Of a DNA stretch of 64,000 nucleotides, positions 45,879 to 55,065 are shown piece after piece; positions within the stretch are counted from its first letter, which is position 1, and each line of letters opens with the position of its first letter. Origin of the DNA: JAHBXL01 sp964409775 (GTDB lineage: Bacteria > Planctomycetota > Phycisphaerae > Phycisphaerales > UBA1924); NCBI GenBank assembly GCA_964409775.1, contig CAYPEI010000001.1, forward strand, positions 124,001-188,000, written 5' to 3'. The notes beneath the pieces were generated by a model that worked only from the letters and a program-made list of their open reading frames with translations, was not told the DNA's origin and made no database searches. Both the position numbers and the translations under genes were made by a program.

Positions 45879-48626
45879 TTACGGCGTGATTTCGACGCTG
45901 AACTCCGCGGTGCCCTCGCCTGCGGCGTCGATCCGCAGGAGTTTGCCGTCATCTTCGCTCTTGACGTCACATCCCTTCGCGGGGCCGATCTTGACCTTGC
46001 CGCTGCCGGCGTTGAACCAGAGCGGCTGGCCGCGAGAGAGGCCAGTGACCTTGAACGTCCGCGCCACCGCGGGCTTCTCGCCGGTCGTGGGTCGGAACTG
46101 CTCCTCAACCTCGACGCCGGTACCGCCGCCCGGAGGGGTGAGGGCGTACCGGAACGTGGGCGTGCCGTCGGTCCCGATGCGGTAGCCGTGGAAGGCCAGT
46201 CCTGCCTCGGTGCCGCCCGTTTCCGGCCATGCACCCGGCTTGATGCCAAGCACCAGCGCCGGTCCCGCGGGCGCCCGCCAAATCACCGGACCTTGTCCGC
46301 CGGCGTTGGTGCCGCCGCGGTTGGCCCACGCGCCCGAAGCATCAAGGAAACTGCCGCGCCACGCGTCAACCAGTCGCACGCCGACGGCGTCAAACGCGAA
46401 GTGGATGCCAAGCGGATATCCGACAGCGATGGCCCGAGAGCCGCCGTCCTTCATGAATGTCCGTAGCACCACCGGACGGTCCCGGACGCTGACCATCATC
46501 CCGCCCTCGGCCATCAGTCCGTCGGGCAGCGGCATGAACTCGCCGAGGTTGAGGTAGACCCACATCGCGTCAGCCTGCTTGCGGCTGTCGCCATCGAGCA
46601 CTGTTGTCACGTTCCCCTTGTTGAACCTGTAGAACTTCTGCATCCGCGTCCCGGGCTTGAAGCGGTCGGGGTCGTGGATGTAGTCCGACCACCACTCGTA
46701 GCGGATGCGTGAAGCAAAGGCCGTGATGTCCGGACCCGGCGTTCCGGTGACTTTCCCGTTGACCGTGTGGCAGTTGATGCAGTACAGGCCGCCTTCACCT
46801 ACGAGTTTTTTGCCGGCAAGCGCCAACACGTCGGTGGCGGTGGGCTCGCGAATGTCGGTGTTCGGCGCGACGCCATCGGACGCGGCGAGGGCCTCGGCCA
46901 GATGTCCGACCCCTGATTCGCCGAACTGCGGCATCCGCGTCTTCATGTACGGGCGTGCCTGCCCCTTTTCCAACAGTACCTGCCGGAGCCACTGGGTTGT
47001 GAGTTTCCCTCCCACGCCGGTCAGCCGCGGCGGGATGCGGCCTTCGTCGCCGAGGTCTGCCTCGACGAGTTGCCCGAAGAGCGGTCGGATCGCGTCCGCG
47101 ACGCCCCCTTCAGATGCATACTCGTGGCACGCCTTGCAGGAGAGGGCATCGAGCGTTCGGAAGGCGCGGTCGGCAGGGGCCGCGGCCTTGCCCCACCCGG
47201 GCGCGGCTTTGATCGCCGCCGCGAGCGCCGAGCGGTCGTCGGCGCTCAGGGTGTAGCGTGGCGTTCGGGTGTCACGGGGATCCATGCATCCCCGGTCGGC
47301 GCGGACACGTGCCAGCGGCGGGGCAGCGAGGCGCTTGGCCGAAGCCGGCGCCTTCTTCATCGCGTCGGTGACCGCGTGGCAGTTGATGCAGCCCGAAGAG
47401 ACAAACGAGGCAAGCCCGAGTTCCGCCTTCGCCGGATCGGGTGTGATCGTCGCGGTTTCGTCGGCACCGCCCCAGACTTTGAGCAGGTACACCGAGACCG
47501 CGTCCGCCTCGTCCTGCGACAGGTTCAACGACGGCATCCGACCGCCCGGGCGCGAGGTGTGGGGTTCGCGCAGGAACGTGCTCAGCGCGCTGGGTCGCCA
47601 CTTGCCCGCCAGCATGCCGTGCGGGTGCGGGGCGGCATATCCCTTCGCGGTGTCGTTGTAGGCTCCGTGGCAGGCCACGCATCCGACGCTGTGGTAGATC
47701 TCCTCGCCGCGTTTGAGCATCGATGCGCCCATTGCCGGCGCCTCGGCTTGCCAAGGGCCATCGGGGCCGACCAGCGTTGCAAGGTAGTGAGAGAGGTTCT
47801 CGGCCGCTTTGTCCGCGGCTGCCGGGTCTGTGCCCAGCGCGCCGGGCATTCCGGAGTGCTCCTTCATGCGCTGCGGGTCTGAGAGCCACTTGCGCATCCA
47901 GAGCGGATTCGCTCGCGAGCCGACCGATGACAGGTCTGGCGCTGTCCGGTTCAGAACCGCCGCCTCGGTCTCGCCGGTGTGACAGGCGACGCACCCCAGT
48001 TCGCCCAGGAGCACCCGGCCTCGGGTCTCCAGCCGACCCTGCACGCACGAGGCGAGTTTGGATGGCAGGGGCTTGACGAAGCGATCGGGAATCGGCTCTC
48101 GCCGGAAACCCACATCCAGTCCGCCGCTTGTGGAATACTCCATCTCCCACAGGGCACGGAGGCGAGCCGGGCCGTCGCCGATGCGCGTGAAAACGTATTG
48201 CACGTTGACGGTGCCGGCGCGGAGTTGCACCGGCGCCGTGACGCGGCTGGCGGGCTTCGTTCCGTCGATCTCCAGCGAGACATCTCCGGGCACGCCGGGG
48301 CCGAAGACCCGCATCGTGACTCGCCCGCCCTCGCAATCGGCGCCGAAGCGGTAGTTCCCTCCCGCAGTCAGGGTGACCACGCCGTCGTACTTGGCCACCA
48401 TGCCGGCCGGTCCAACGCCCGGGTGCACAGTCTCGCCTGTGCCGAGCGCAAACGCCGCGTTGGGCGAATGCGTCTCGACCGTCTTCCCTCCGCCCTGGTA
48501 ACTCGCCGCCCAGCCGGTCAACTCGGCCTGCTGGGCATGGACCGCGCCTGACAGTCCGGCGGCAACCGCGACCATGCACATCAACCATCCACGAACGCCG
48601 TGCCCCGTCAAAGCAGCCTGTTTCAC
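45879..48626 (-). CDS. Secreted multi-heme c-type cytochrome (five CxxCH) with PA14-like domain
   Basis: The 915-residue exported protein has five heme-binding motifs: CVACH near residue 212, CVACH near 315, CINCH near 413, CKACH near 497 and CINCH near 616. It therefore should bind five c-type hemes. The N-terminal part after the signal (LMCMVAVAAGLSGAVHAQQ) is a PA14-like sandwich (NYRFGADCEGGRVTMRVFGPG). The C-terminal ~250 residues are beta-rich. It is expected to accept electrons from the propeller dehydrogenase. The start GTG 48626 is chosen because AGGAAGG lies 6 nt upstream and the signal peptide then fits. Longer frames to 48680 would place ~18 extra Arg-rich residues ahead of it. 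Confidence 0.9.
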   Translation of the reverse strand: MKQAALTGHGVRGWLMCMVAVAAGLSGAVHAQQAELTGWAASYQGGGKTVETHSPNAAFALGTGETVHPGVGPAGMVAKYDGVVTLTAGGNYRFGADCEGGRVTMRVFGPGVPGDVSLEIDGTKPASRVTAPVQLRAGTVNVQYVFTRIGDGPARLRALWEMEYSTSGGLDVGFRREPIPDRFVKPLPSKLASCVQGRLETRGRVLLGELGCVACHTGETEAAVLNRTAPDLSSVGSRANPLWMRKWLSDPQRMKEHSGMPGALGTDPAAADKAAENLSHYLATLVGPDGPWQAEAPAMGASMLKRGEEIYHSVGCVACHGAYNDTAKGYAAPHPHGMLAGKWRPSALSTFLREPHTSRPGGRMPSLNLSQDEADAVSVYLLKVWGGADETATITPDPAKAELGLASFVSSGCINCHAVTDAMKKAPASAKRLAAPPLARVRADRGCMDPRDTRTPRYTLSADDRSALAAAIKAAPGWGKAAAPADRAFRTLDALSCKACHEYASEGGVADAIRPLFGQLVEADLGDEGRIPPRLTGVGGKLTTQWLRQVLLEKGQARPYMKTRMPQFGESGVGHLAEALAASDGVAPNTDIREPTATDVLALAGKKLVGEGGLYCINCHTVNGKVTGTPGPDITAFASRIRYEWWSDYIHDPDRFKPGTRMQKFYRFNKGNVTTVLDGDSRKQADAMWVYLNLGEFMPLPDGLMAEGGMMVSVRDRPVVLRTFMKDGGSRAIAVGYPLGIHFAFDAVGVRLVDAWRGSFLDASGAWANRGGTNAGGQGPVIWRAPAGPALVLGIKPGAWPETGGTEAGLAFHGYRIGTDGTPTFRYALTPPGGGTGVEVEEQFRPTTGEKPAVARTFKVTGLSRGQPLWFNAGSGKVKIGPAKGCDVKSEDDGKLLRIDAAGEGTAEFSVEITP

Positions 48627-48688
48627 GCTTCGCCTTCCTGATGCTCGCCCCGCCGTCAACTGTCTGGTCCTTCGTCGCACTGTTCCGC

Positions 48689-49876
48689 TCAGCGCTTGCT
48701 CAGGTCCCGCACTTCAAGATCTTTCCACATGATGACGTTGCCATGATGGTGCGTCTGTAACGCAATGTGGCCGCGGGCGAAGTCCTTCAACTGCGCATCA
48801 ACCATCGGGACGCCGTTGATCCAAGTCTGGATGTGGTCTCCCTGGGCGCGAACCCGGTAGTCAATCCACGCATTGTCGCGCGTGATCATTTTCGGCCCCC
48901 ACGCCCGGTCATAAATGCACCCGGTGAAGTTCTTCGGGTCATGCTGGTCGACCTGGGCCTCGTATCCGAGCGGCCACGTGTCCGGGTCCTCCGGCCTCGG
49001 CACAGTGCGGAAGTACAGGCCGCCGTTGCCCTTGGTATTCACCTTGACGTGCCCGCGAATCTCGACATCGCCGAACTCGGCTTCGGTAAACAAGTGTCCG
49101 GGTCCGTCTCGGCCCACCAGCGCCCCGTCTTCGACTTCCCATGTTCCGCCGCCACGGGCCTTCCAGCCGGAGGTGTCGCGTCCGTTGAAGATCGCCTTCC
49201 AGCCTCCCTCGTCCTTGTCGGGCGAAAGGTCCTTGATGCGGATGTTGCGGAACCGGACCTTGTCGCCATGGTCCTGAAGCGCGATGTGCCCGGTCGTAAG
49301 GCGATCCCGGAGCGGGCTCTTGTTCGCGGGGTCATGCACAAATCCCCGGTCGTCGAGTTTCTGGTCCGCATGGATCTGAACGCCGTTGAGCCACACATTC
49401 AGCGTGTCGCCGATCAGCGAGATGCGGTATTCGCTCCACTCACCGGCGGGCCGGCACGCGTCGACGGACGGCGCGATCGCGCCGTATACCGCGCCGCACA
49501 CGTTTTCGGCAAGCGGCTGGCCCTTGGAGTCGTAGATCTGGAGTTCCATTCCTGTGAACGCCGGATCGCCGGTCGTCGAGCCGCGAAGACCGACGCCGGA
49601 GTTCCCTCCCTTGGGCACGTTGAACTCCAGCCTTAACTCAAAGTCCCGGTACTGCTTGACCGTGCGCAGCCACCAGCCCTTGCCGCCGGAATCGACGATC
49701 CGAAGTTCGCCGTTCTCCGCCTTCCATGCTTCGATGTCGCCGGACGTAGTCCAACCCTGTAGGCTGCTTCCATCGAACAGGTCGACGAAACCCTCCTTGG
49801 CTTCCTCGGGAGGTACTCCGATCACACTCAGCCCGAGGGCGAGTGGCAGTGCGTGCGCGATCGCGGCGTAGAACAC
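48689..49876 (-). CDS. Double DUF1080 (3-keto-disaccharide hydrolase) protein
   Basis: The 395-residue protein has a probable signal peptide and two DUF1080 domains in tandem: the first from FVDLFDGSSLQGWTTSGDIEAW to about residue 215, the second from WKAIFNGRDTSGWKARGGGTWEV to the end. DUF1080 proteins form a concanavalin-like sandwich, and some hydrolyse 3-keto-glycosides. Conserved pieces are RDFELRLEFNVPKGGNSGVGLR, GMELQIYD and WIDYRVRAQGDHIQTWINGVP. GTG 49876 follows a GGAGA Shine-Dalgarno. It is the first gene of the minus-strand part of the carbohydrate cassette. Confidence 0.93.
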   Translation of the reverse strand: MFYAAIAHALPLALGLSVIGVPPEEAKEGFVDLFDGSSLQGWTTSGDIEAWKAENGELRIVDSGGKGWWLRTVKQYRDFELRLEFNVPKGGNSGVGLRGSTTGDPAFTGMELQIYDSKGQPLAENVCGAVYGAIAPSVDACRPAGEWSEYRISLIGDTLNVWLNGVQIHADQKLDDRGFVHDPANKSPLRDRLTTGHIALQDHGDKVRFRNIRIKDLSPDKDEGGWKAIFNGRDTSGWKARGGGTWEVEDGALVGRDGPGHLFTEAEFGDVEIRGHVKVNTKGNGGLYFRTVPRPEDPDTWPLGYEAQVDQHDPKNFTGCIYDRAWGPKMITRDNAWIDYRVRAQGDHIQTWINGVPMVDAQLKDFARGHIALQTHHHGNVIMWKDLEVRDLSKR

Positions 49877-50141
49877 GACAGTCTCCTGTTTCGGGCATCT
49901 GCGGCGTTCCGGCCGCGTGCCACGCTCACCTGACCCCTTGCACGGAGCATACCGGCAAACTCACCCGACGTTGGTTCGGGATATGTCAGCACGTCAACTT
50001 TCCGCTGAAGGACTGGGAATGGGGTGGCGCGCGACTCACGCATTGCGCCACTCTCCTAGGGCAGGCGTACGGCGCCGACGCCTTGTGCATGAAGCAGGTG
50101 TTCGGGGGGGCGATCCACCCCATCAGTCAGGAGGAACGACA

Positions 50142-50420
50142 ATGCCGGGCAAGCAGATCAACAAGACGAACCTCAAGTCGGTCGCGGGCGGCAAGGATGA
50201 CTCCAGCGCTTCGAAGGTGGAGAAAGCCAAAGCGATCGTGAAAGAGGAACTCAAGAGAGAGTCCCTCGCAAAGGCCACCGGAACCGGTCCGATCGTGGTT
50301 CAGGTCAGCGGCGGTGCGACAGGCGAGGCACGCCCCATCGCGCAAACCGCCAAACTCCTTGGTCAGCAGGCCTCGAACAGCGCCCCGCCATACTGCCCGG
50401 GCGACCCGAGCATCGGCTGA
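50142..50420 (+). CDS. Small protein with double-glycine-leader-like N terminus
   Basis: This 92-residue protein is preceded by a strong Shine-Dalgarno (AGGAGG, 6 nt before ATG). Its N terminus MPGKQINKTNLKSVAGG has Gly-Gly at residues 17-18 with hydrophobic residues at -4 (Val), -7 (Leu) and -12 (Ile), the spacing of double-glycine export leaders. The following chain is a Lys/Glu-rich helix (SKVEKAKAIVKEELKRES), a Gly/Val section (GPIVVQVSGGATGEARP) and a Pro-rich tail with the only Cys (APPYCPGDPSIG). No family is recognised. No peptidase-ABC exporter or modifying enzyme is adjacent. It sits alone, 159 bp before obgE. Confidence 0.6.
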   Translation: MPGKQINKTNLKSVAGGKDDSSASKVEKAKAIVKEELKRESLAKATGTGPIVVQVSGGATGEARPIAQTAKLLGQQASNSAPPYCPGDPSIG

Positions 50421-50568
50421 CCGAGGGCCGGTGACGGGGAGAATCGCGAGCAGAAAGCGAGCGATTTCTCTCAAGCAACCCGGTGGGTTGCTGTTGATTT
50501 CCAGCCAGTGACGAACGCATCGTCGGCGCGGTACCGTGAAAACGGGCCGCGCCGCTTTGTTTTCCGCC

Positions 50569-50574
50569 TACCCT
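50569..50574 (+). promoter_or_regulatory. Possible -10 element (TACCCT) of obgE
   Basis: TACCCT ends 5 nt before the GTG start of obgE. The upstream sequence lacks a Shine-Dalgarno, so a leaderless transcript is plausible. Confidence 0.35.
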
Positions 50575-50579
50575 CCTCC

Positions 50580-51608
50580 GTGTTCATCGACGAAGCAGTC
50601 ATCACGGTCAAGGCAGGCGACGGAGGGAAGGGGTGCGTGTCCTTCCGTCGCGAGAAATATGTTCCCAAGGGAGGGCCCGATGGCGGAAACGGGGGCCACG
50701 GCGGGCACGTCATCTTTGTCGCCGACGAGAACGTCAACACGCTGCTTGATTTCCGCGGCAATCCGACGTGGATAGCCGCGAACGGCGAGAATGGGCGGGG
50801 CAAACAGCAGTCCGGGATGGCGGGACAGGACCTCATCATCAGGGTTCCCCCGGGCACCGTGATTACCGATCTGGAGAGCACCGATGTGCTCGCCGACCTG
50901 GGTCCCGGGGAGCAGGCCGTCATCGCCAAAGGCGGCCACGGCGGCTGGGGGAATGAGCACTTCAAGTCCTCGACCAATCAGGCCCCGAAGTCCGCCGATC
51001 CCGGCGAACCGGGCGAGCAGCGCAGGGTTCGCCTCGAACTCAAACTGATCGCGGACGTGGGTCTGGTTGGCCTGCCCAACGCGGGCAAGAGCACGCTGCT
51101 GTCGGTACTCACCTCGGCGCGACCCAAGATCGCCGACTACCCGTTCACGACACTCGTACCGCAACTGGGCATCGCGGAGATCGATGGCAAGCGTCGCCTT
51201 GTGATCGCCGACATTCCCGGCCTCATCGAGGGCGCGAGCCAGGGCGCCGGCCTCGGCCACGAGTTCCTGCGGCACATCGAACGCACGCGTGTGCTCGTCC
51301 ACCTTCTCGACGCTGCGCCGCCCGACGAGTCTTCCCCCGCGGCGAACTACCGCATGATCCGCGCCGAACTGGCCAACTACTCCTCGCTCCTGGCCGAGAA
51401 AGAGGAACTCATCGTGCTCAACAAACTCGACCTCCTCGACGAGGACGACGCACGCTCGGCGGTCGCCAGACTCCGCGCCGATCTGCAACTCGGGCGCGAT
51501 CAGGAAGTGATGGCGATCTCCGGCGCGACCGGACAGGGCACCCGTGAGTTGCTCGAGCGGCTGTGGTCGATGCTCAAACCGAAGGTCGACAACTGGAAGT
51601 CGGTTTGA
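50580..51608 (+). CDS. obgE: GTPase ObgE/CgtA
   Basis: The 342-residue GTPase binds the 50S subunit and (p)ppGpp and acts in ribosome maturation. The glycine-rich Obg fold spans residues 1-160 (KAGDGGKGCVSFRREKYVPKG, DGGNGGHGGHV). The G domain shows G1 GLPNAGKST, G3 DIPGLIEGA and G4 NKLD. The C-terminal OCT domain seen in some Obg proteins is absent. The start is GTG at 50580, giving FIDEAVITVKAGDGG; the longer frame to 50508 adds residues that do not fit the family. Confidence 0.96.
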   Translation: MFIDEAVITVKAGDGGKGCVSFRREKYVPKGGPDGGNGGHGGHVIFVADENVNTLLDFRGNPTWIAANGENGRGKQQSGMAGQDLIIRVPPGTVITDLESTDVLADLGPGEQAVIAKGGHGGWGNEHFKSSTNQAPKSADPGEPGEQRRVRLELKLIADVGLVGLPNAGKSTLLSVLTSARPKIADYPFTTLVPQLGIAEIDGKRRLVIADIPGLIEGASQGAGLGHEFLRHIERTRVLVHLLDAAPPDESSPAANYRMIRAELANYSSLLAEKEELIVLNKLDLLDEDDARSAVARLRADLQLGRDQEVMAISGATGQGTRELLERLWSMLKPKVDNWKSV

Positions 51609-51702
51609 CGGATTGTCCCGAACCCGTCGCGGGGCGCGGACGTAACACATGGAATCCCCAGAGCACCGGAGTCGCTGTGACTCCGCGCACAGGAGACTCC
51701 AC

Positions 51703-52014
51703 ATGCAGATCCGGTACAACTACGCCAACGTTGACGCCTCCAGAGCGCTCGAAGACCACGTCGCGGGCCAACTGGAGTCGGCGGTCGGTCGATTCTCCGA
51801 TCGCCTGACGCGTGTTGAAGTGCATTTCGGCGATGTCAACGGCGCCGGCAAGTCGGGGCCCGCCGACAAGCGCTGCATGCTCGAGGCCCGACCAAGCGGA
51901 CGAGACCCCATCGCCATCGAGAGCACCGCCGATTCCTTCTACGCGGCTGCTTCGGATGCCGCGGCGAAACTCGGCCGCGCCATCGCCAGCCGAATGGACC
52001 GGCGAGAGTGGTGA
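51703..52014 (+). CDS. HPF/RaiA-family ribosome-associated protein
   Basis: The 103-residue protein matches the short HPF/RaiA family that binds the decoding centre of resting ribosomes. MQIRYNYANVDASRALEDHVAGQL, the RVEVHFGDVN strand and KRCMLEARPSGRDPIAIESTADSFYAAASDAAAKLGRAI follow the beta-alpha-beta-beta-beta-alpha pattern. It lacks the C-terminal dimerisation domain of long HPF. ATG 51703 has an AGGAG Shine-Dalgarno. It follows obgE by 94 bp, a thematic pairing of ribosome factors. Confidence 0.87.
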   Translation: MQIRYNYANVDASRALEDHVAGQLESAVGRFSDRLTRVEVHFGDVNGAGKSGPADKRCMLEARPSGRDPIAIESTADSFYAAASDAAAKLGRAIASRMDRREW

Positions 52015-52051
52015 CCGCTCCCGTGGCGAGCCATGCGGCAACAATCGCCGC

Positions 52052-52576
52052 ATGACCAGCCGCGAGTTCGTTGTGCCCATCATCGTTCGCGCACTCAATG
52101 CTGCCGATGTTCCGGCGTTTGTTTCGCTGCGCCGCGAGGCCCTGCGCGACTCGCCGTGGGCCTTCGCCGCGAGTGAAGAGAGTGATGTGGGCGTGAACGC
52201 GGAACTGATGACCCAGCGCATCGCCGAGCCCGGCCAGGTGATTGTCGGCGCGTTTGATGCCGACCGCCTCATCGGCATGGCCGGAATGGTCCGCAATCGC
52301 CACGGCAAGATGGCCCACCGCGCGGCGGTCTGGGGCGTGTATGTCACGCCTTCCGCCCGCGGCCGCGGCGCCGCCGAAGCCATCCTGCGCGAACTCCTCC
52401 GCATCGCACGCACCTGGCCCGGCCTTGACAGCGTTAGCCTCCAAGTCAGCGCGCGCGCCGAAGGGGCCAAGCGCGTCTACGAACGACTGGGCTTCAAGCA
52501 GTGGGGCGTCGAGCCCGCCGCGCTCAGGCTCGACGGCATCGCCTACAACGAGGCGCACATGATTGTCATGTTGTGA
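52052..52576 (+). CDS. GNAT-family N-acetyltransferase
   Basis: The 174-residue protein has the acetyl-CoA-binding segment WGVYVTPSARGRGAAEAILREL and the C-terminal QVSARAEGAKRVYERLGFKQWG, both typical of GNAT enzymes. The acceptor may be a small amine, an antibiotic or a protein N terminus and cannot be told. The start at 52052 is preceded by a weak ACAAT hexamer and no Shine-Dalgarno. It stands 37 bp after the HPF-like gene and may belong to the same unit. Confidence 0.9.
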   Translation: MTSREFVVPIIVRALNAADVPAFVSLRREALRDSPWAFAASEESDVGVNAELMTQRIAEPGQVIVGAFDADRLIGMAGMVRNRHGKMAHRAAVWGVYVTPSARGRGAAEAILRELLRIARTWPGLDSVSLQVSARAEGAKRVYERLGFKQWGVEPAALRLDGIAYNEAHMIVML

Positions 52577-52612
52577 GGCACCGCGCGGCAGCCATTCCGT
52601 CCCTGTCAGCGA

Positions 52613-53011
52613 TTACCACGTCTCATTCGCGGAGAGCGTGAAGCACTCCGCAATCACATACCCACTCCCGCAGCGCAGCAACGAGAGCGAGTCCCTGTCG
52701 CGCTGCGGCTCATTCTCACCGCACCAAAGGCCCGCGAGCCGTGTCGCATCCAGCAGCGGATCGTCTCGCACGATCTCCACATTCGGCAGCCCCTCGATCA
52801 GCGAATAGTCCGGTCCAAGGTGAAAGTCGAAAACACCTTCGCATTGCACGGTGATGCGCCGCCTCTCCTGTCGCGGCCGAAGGCACATCACGAACAGATC
52901 GAGTTCGATGCCGCCGAACATGCCCGAGGTGTCTTGCGGAAACCGCAGCGCGAGGATCATCCCTCGATAGTCCGCCGCGGCGAGAAAGTCGGAGAACGGA
53001 GTGTGCTGCAT
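52613..53011 (-). CDS. Hypothetical protein
   Basis: This 132-residue soluble protein has no recognised domain. Readable features are hydrophobic strands (GMILALRFPQ, GIELDLFVMCLRP, ITVQCEGVFDFHL) that suggest a small beta-rich fold. The ORF opens with TTG at 53035; ATG 53011 (MQHTPFSDF) has a GGAG 9 nt upstream and is preferred. It lies between GNAT (convergent) and thiC (same strand). Confidence 0.6.
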   Translation of the reverse strand: MQHTPFSDFLAAADYRGMILALRFPQDTSGMFGGIELDLFVMCLRPRQERRRITVQCEGVFDFHLGPDYSLIEGLPNVEIVRDDPLLDATRLAGLWCGENEPQRDRDSLSLLRCGSGYVIAECFTLSANETW

Positions 53012-53073
53012 CGCGGCGATCTCCGTGTGCTTCAAGCGTCGGGGGCTTCAAACCTTGCAATCGACCCGAAGTG

Positions 53074-55062
53074 TCACACCAACCGATCTTCCTTGCTGAT
53101 CCCCAGCGCGGGCCGCACATCGAGTGCCACCAGCACTTCCCGTCCCGCCTTCTCCGCCTGGATGCGCTTCGCCGTCTCCGGGTCGACGTAATCCGAGTGG
53201 CAGGAAGGCTTGGCTTCCTCTTCCACTGGTGCCTGATGTCCAGTGCCTGATGCCCTCGTGCCTACTGCCTTCTTGGTCTTGCTCGCCAGTTTGTGAATCT
53301 CCTCCGGGCTCAGCACACCCCGCTTCGCCAGGATCTCCTGCTGCTCCGGCGTCAACGCGCCGGACTTCACCGGCGCGCCGGCCTTGCCGTTCGCGCCGAT
53401 CCGCTCGAAGCCCTCGGCCTTGCCGCTGGCGAACTCCTGAATCTCCTTGCTGATCCGCACGCTGCACCAGTCGTGCCCGCACATCGCGCAGAAGTCGGTG
53501 TCGACGTCGAGGTCCTCATCGTGGTACGCGCGAGCGGTGTCGGGGTCGAAGGACAACTCGAAGTGCTTTTCCCAGTTCAGCGCGGCCCGCGCCTTGGTCA
53601 GTTCATCATCCTGATCGCGCGAGCCGGGAATCCCTAGCGCGACATCCGCGGCGTGAGCCGCGATCTTGTACGCGATGCATCCCTGCTTGACATCATCCCT
53701 CTTCGGCAGACCGAGGTGCTCCTTGGGCGTGACATAGCACAGCATCGCCGCGCCGTGGTAGGCCATCGCTGTGGCGCCGATGCAACTGGTGATGTGGTCG
53801 TACCCCGGGAACATGTCGGTCACCAGCGGCCCGAGCACGTAGAACGGCGCTCCGTGGCACAGCGTCCGCTGGATCTTCGCGTTCCACTCGATCTGGTCGA
53901 ACGGCACGTGCCCCGGCCCCTCGATCATCACCTGCACGCCGCGGCGCCAGGCACGCTCGGTCAGTTCACCCAGGGTTTCGAGTTCCGCGATCTGCGCCGC
54001 ATCCGTCGCATCCGCCAGCCCGCCCGGCCGCAGCCCATCGCCGATCGAGAACGTCACGTCGTATTGCCGCAGGATGTCGCAGATGTCGTCCCACCGCTCG
54101 TACATGATGTTCTCTTGCCCGTGCACGAGCATCCACTTGGCCAGCAAAGAACCGCCTCGAGAGACGATGCCGATGAGCCGGTTCTTCACATACTTCAGGT
54201 GCCCGCGCCGCACGCCCGCATGAATCGTGAAGTAGTCAACACCCTGCCGCGCCTGATGGTGCAACGACGCCTCGATCGTCTCCCAATCGAGGTCCTCGAT
54301 CTTCTTCCCGATGATCATCGAGTAGATCGGCACCGTCCCGATCGGCACCGTGGAGTGCTTGCAGAACGCCTCCCTGCACGCGTCGATGTCGCCGCCGGTT
54401 GAGAGGTCCATCACCGTGTCGCCGCCCCAGCGCACGGCCCAGTCGAGTTTCTCGAGTTCTTCGTGCGTGCCGCTCGAGACCGGCGAAGCGCCCATGTTCG
54501 CGTTGATCTTCGTCTTGCTCGCGCGGCCGATGCACATCGGGTCGAGCCTGTGCTTCAAATGGTTGATGTTCGCGGGGATCACCATGCGTCCCGCGGCAAC
54601 CTCGTCCCGCACTTGCACTGCCGTCAGGTGCGGCTCGCGCTCGGCGACACGCTTCATCTGCGGAGTGATGATGCCCAGCCGCGCGGACTCGAGTTGGGTG
54701 ATGGGTGTGAATGCCGGTGGGGGGGTCACGCGCCGCGTAGTGCCCCGCGCATCGGTGAACGTGTACGACTCGCAAGCCGTGCACGGAGAGGAAGCGACGG
54801 AGCGACAGAGGGACGAAGCGACGGAGGGGTCGAGCACTTCGACGAGCCAGCCATCGGGCATGAAGTCCCACGCCGTCTTGTCGCTCGGCGCGGGCATGCC
54901 CGGCGTATCGGGCGAAGAGAACATCAGCGGGCCGCCAATGTCCGGTGCATTGGCAAACGATCCAGGCGTGGTGACGCCCGCGGTGTTGCCGGGGTTGCCA
55001 GCGCCGTTGAGCGGTGCCGTGATTCGATGAACGGGGCGTGCGTTGCTTGGAGTCGTCGTCAT
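53074..55062 (-). CDS. thiC: Phosphomethylpyrimidine synthase ThiC
   Basis: The 662-residue radical SAM-type enzyme rearranges aminoimidazole ribotide to hydroxymethylpyrimidine phosphate for thiamine. Core motifs include MGASPVSSGTHEELEKLDWAVRWG, TIHAGVRRGHLKY, EGPGHVPFDQIEWN and GATAMAYHGAAMLCYVTPKEHLG. The Fe-S cluster region is FCAMCGHDWCSVR (CxxC then Cys). N-terminal ~130 residues and C-terminal ~90 residues are longer than in E. coli. The ATG lies directly behind a TPP riboswitch, so expression should fall when thiamine pyrophosphate is high. Confidence 0.97.
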   Translation of the reverse strand: MTTTPSNARPVHRITAPLNGAGNPGNTAGVTTPGSFANAPDIGGPLMFSSPDTPGMPAPSDKTAWDFMPDGWLVEVLDPSVASSLCRSVASSPCTACESYTFTDARGTTRRVTPPPAFTPITQLESARLGIITPQMKRVAEREPHLTAVQVRDEVAAGRMVIPANINHLKHRLDPMCIGRASKTKINANMGASPVSSGTHEELEKLDWAVRWGGDTVMDLSTGGDIDACREAFCKHSTVPIGTVPIYSMIIGKKIEDLDWETIEASLHHQARQGVDYFTIHAGVRRGHLKYVKNRLIGIVSRGGSLLAKWMLVHGQENIMYERWDDICDILRQYDVTFSIGDGLRPGGLADATDAAQIAELETLGELTERAWRRGVQVMIEGPGHVPFDQIEWNAKIQRTLCHGAPFYVLGPLVTDMFPGYDHITSCIGATAMAYHGAAMLCYVTPKEHLGLPKRDDVKQGCIAYKIAAHAADVALGIPGSRDQDDELTKARAALNWEKHFELSFDPDTARAYHDEDLDVDTDFCAMCGHDWCSVRISKEIQEFASGKAEGFERIGANGKAGAPVKSGALTPEQQEILAKRGVLSPEEIHKLASKTKKAVGTRASGTGHQAPVEEEAKPSCHSDYVDPETAKRIQAEKAGREVLVALDVRPALGISKEDRLV

Positions 55063-55065
55063 GAT

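Noticed and set aside
43935..46466. 843-codon plus-strand open frame across the propeller and cytochrome genes
   Set aside because: Antisense to two genes with clear motifs and signal peptides; its translation is Arg/His-rich and unlike a real protein.
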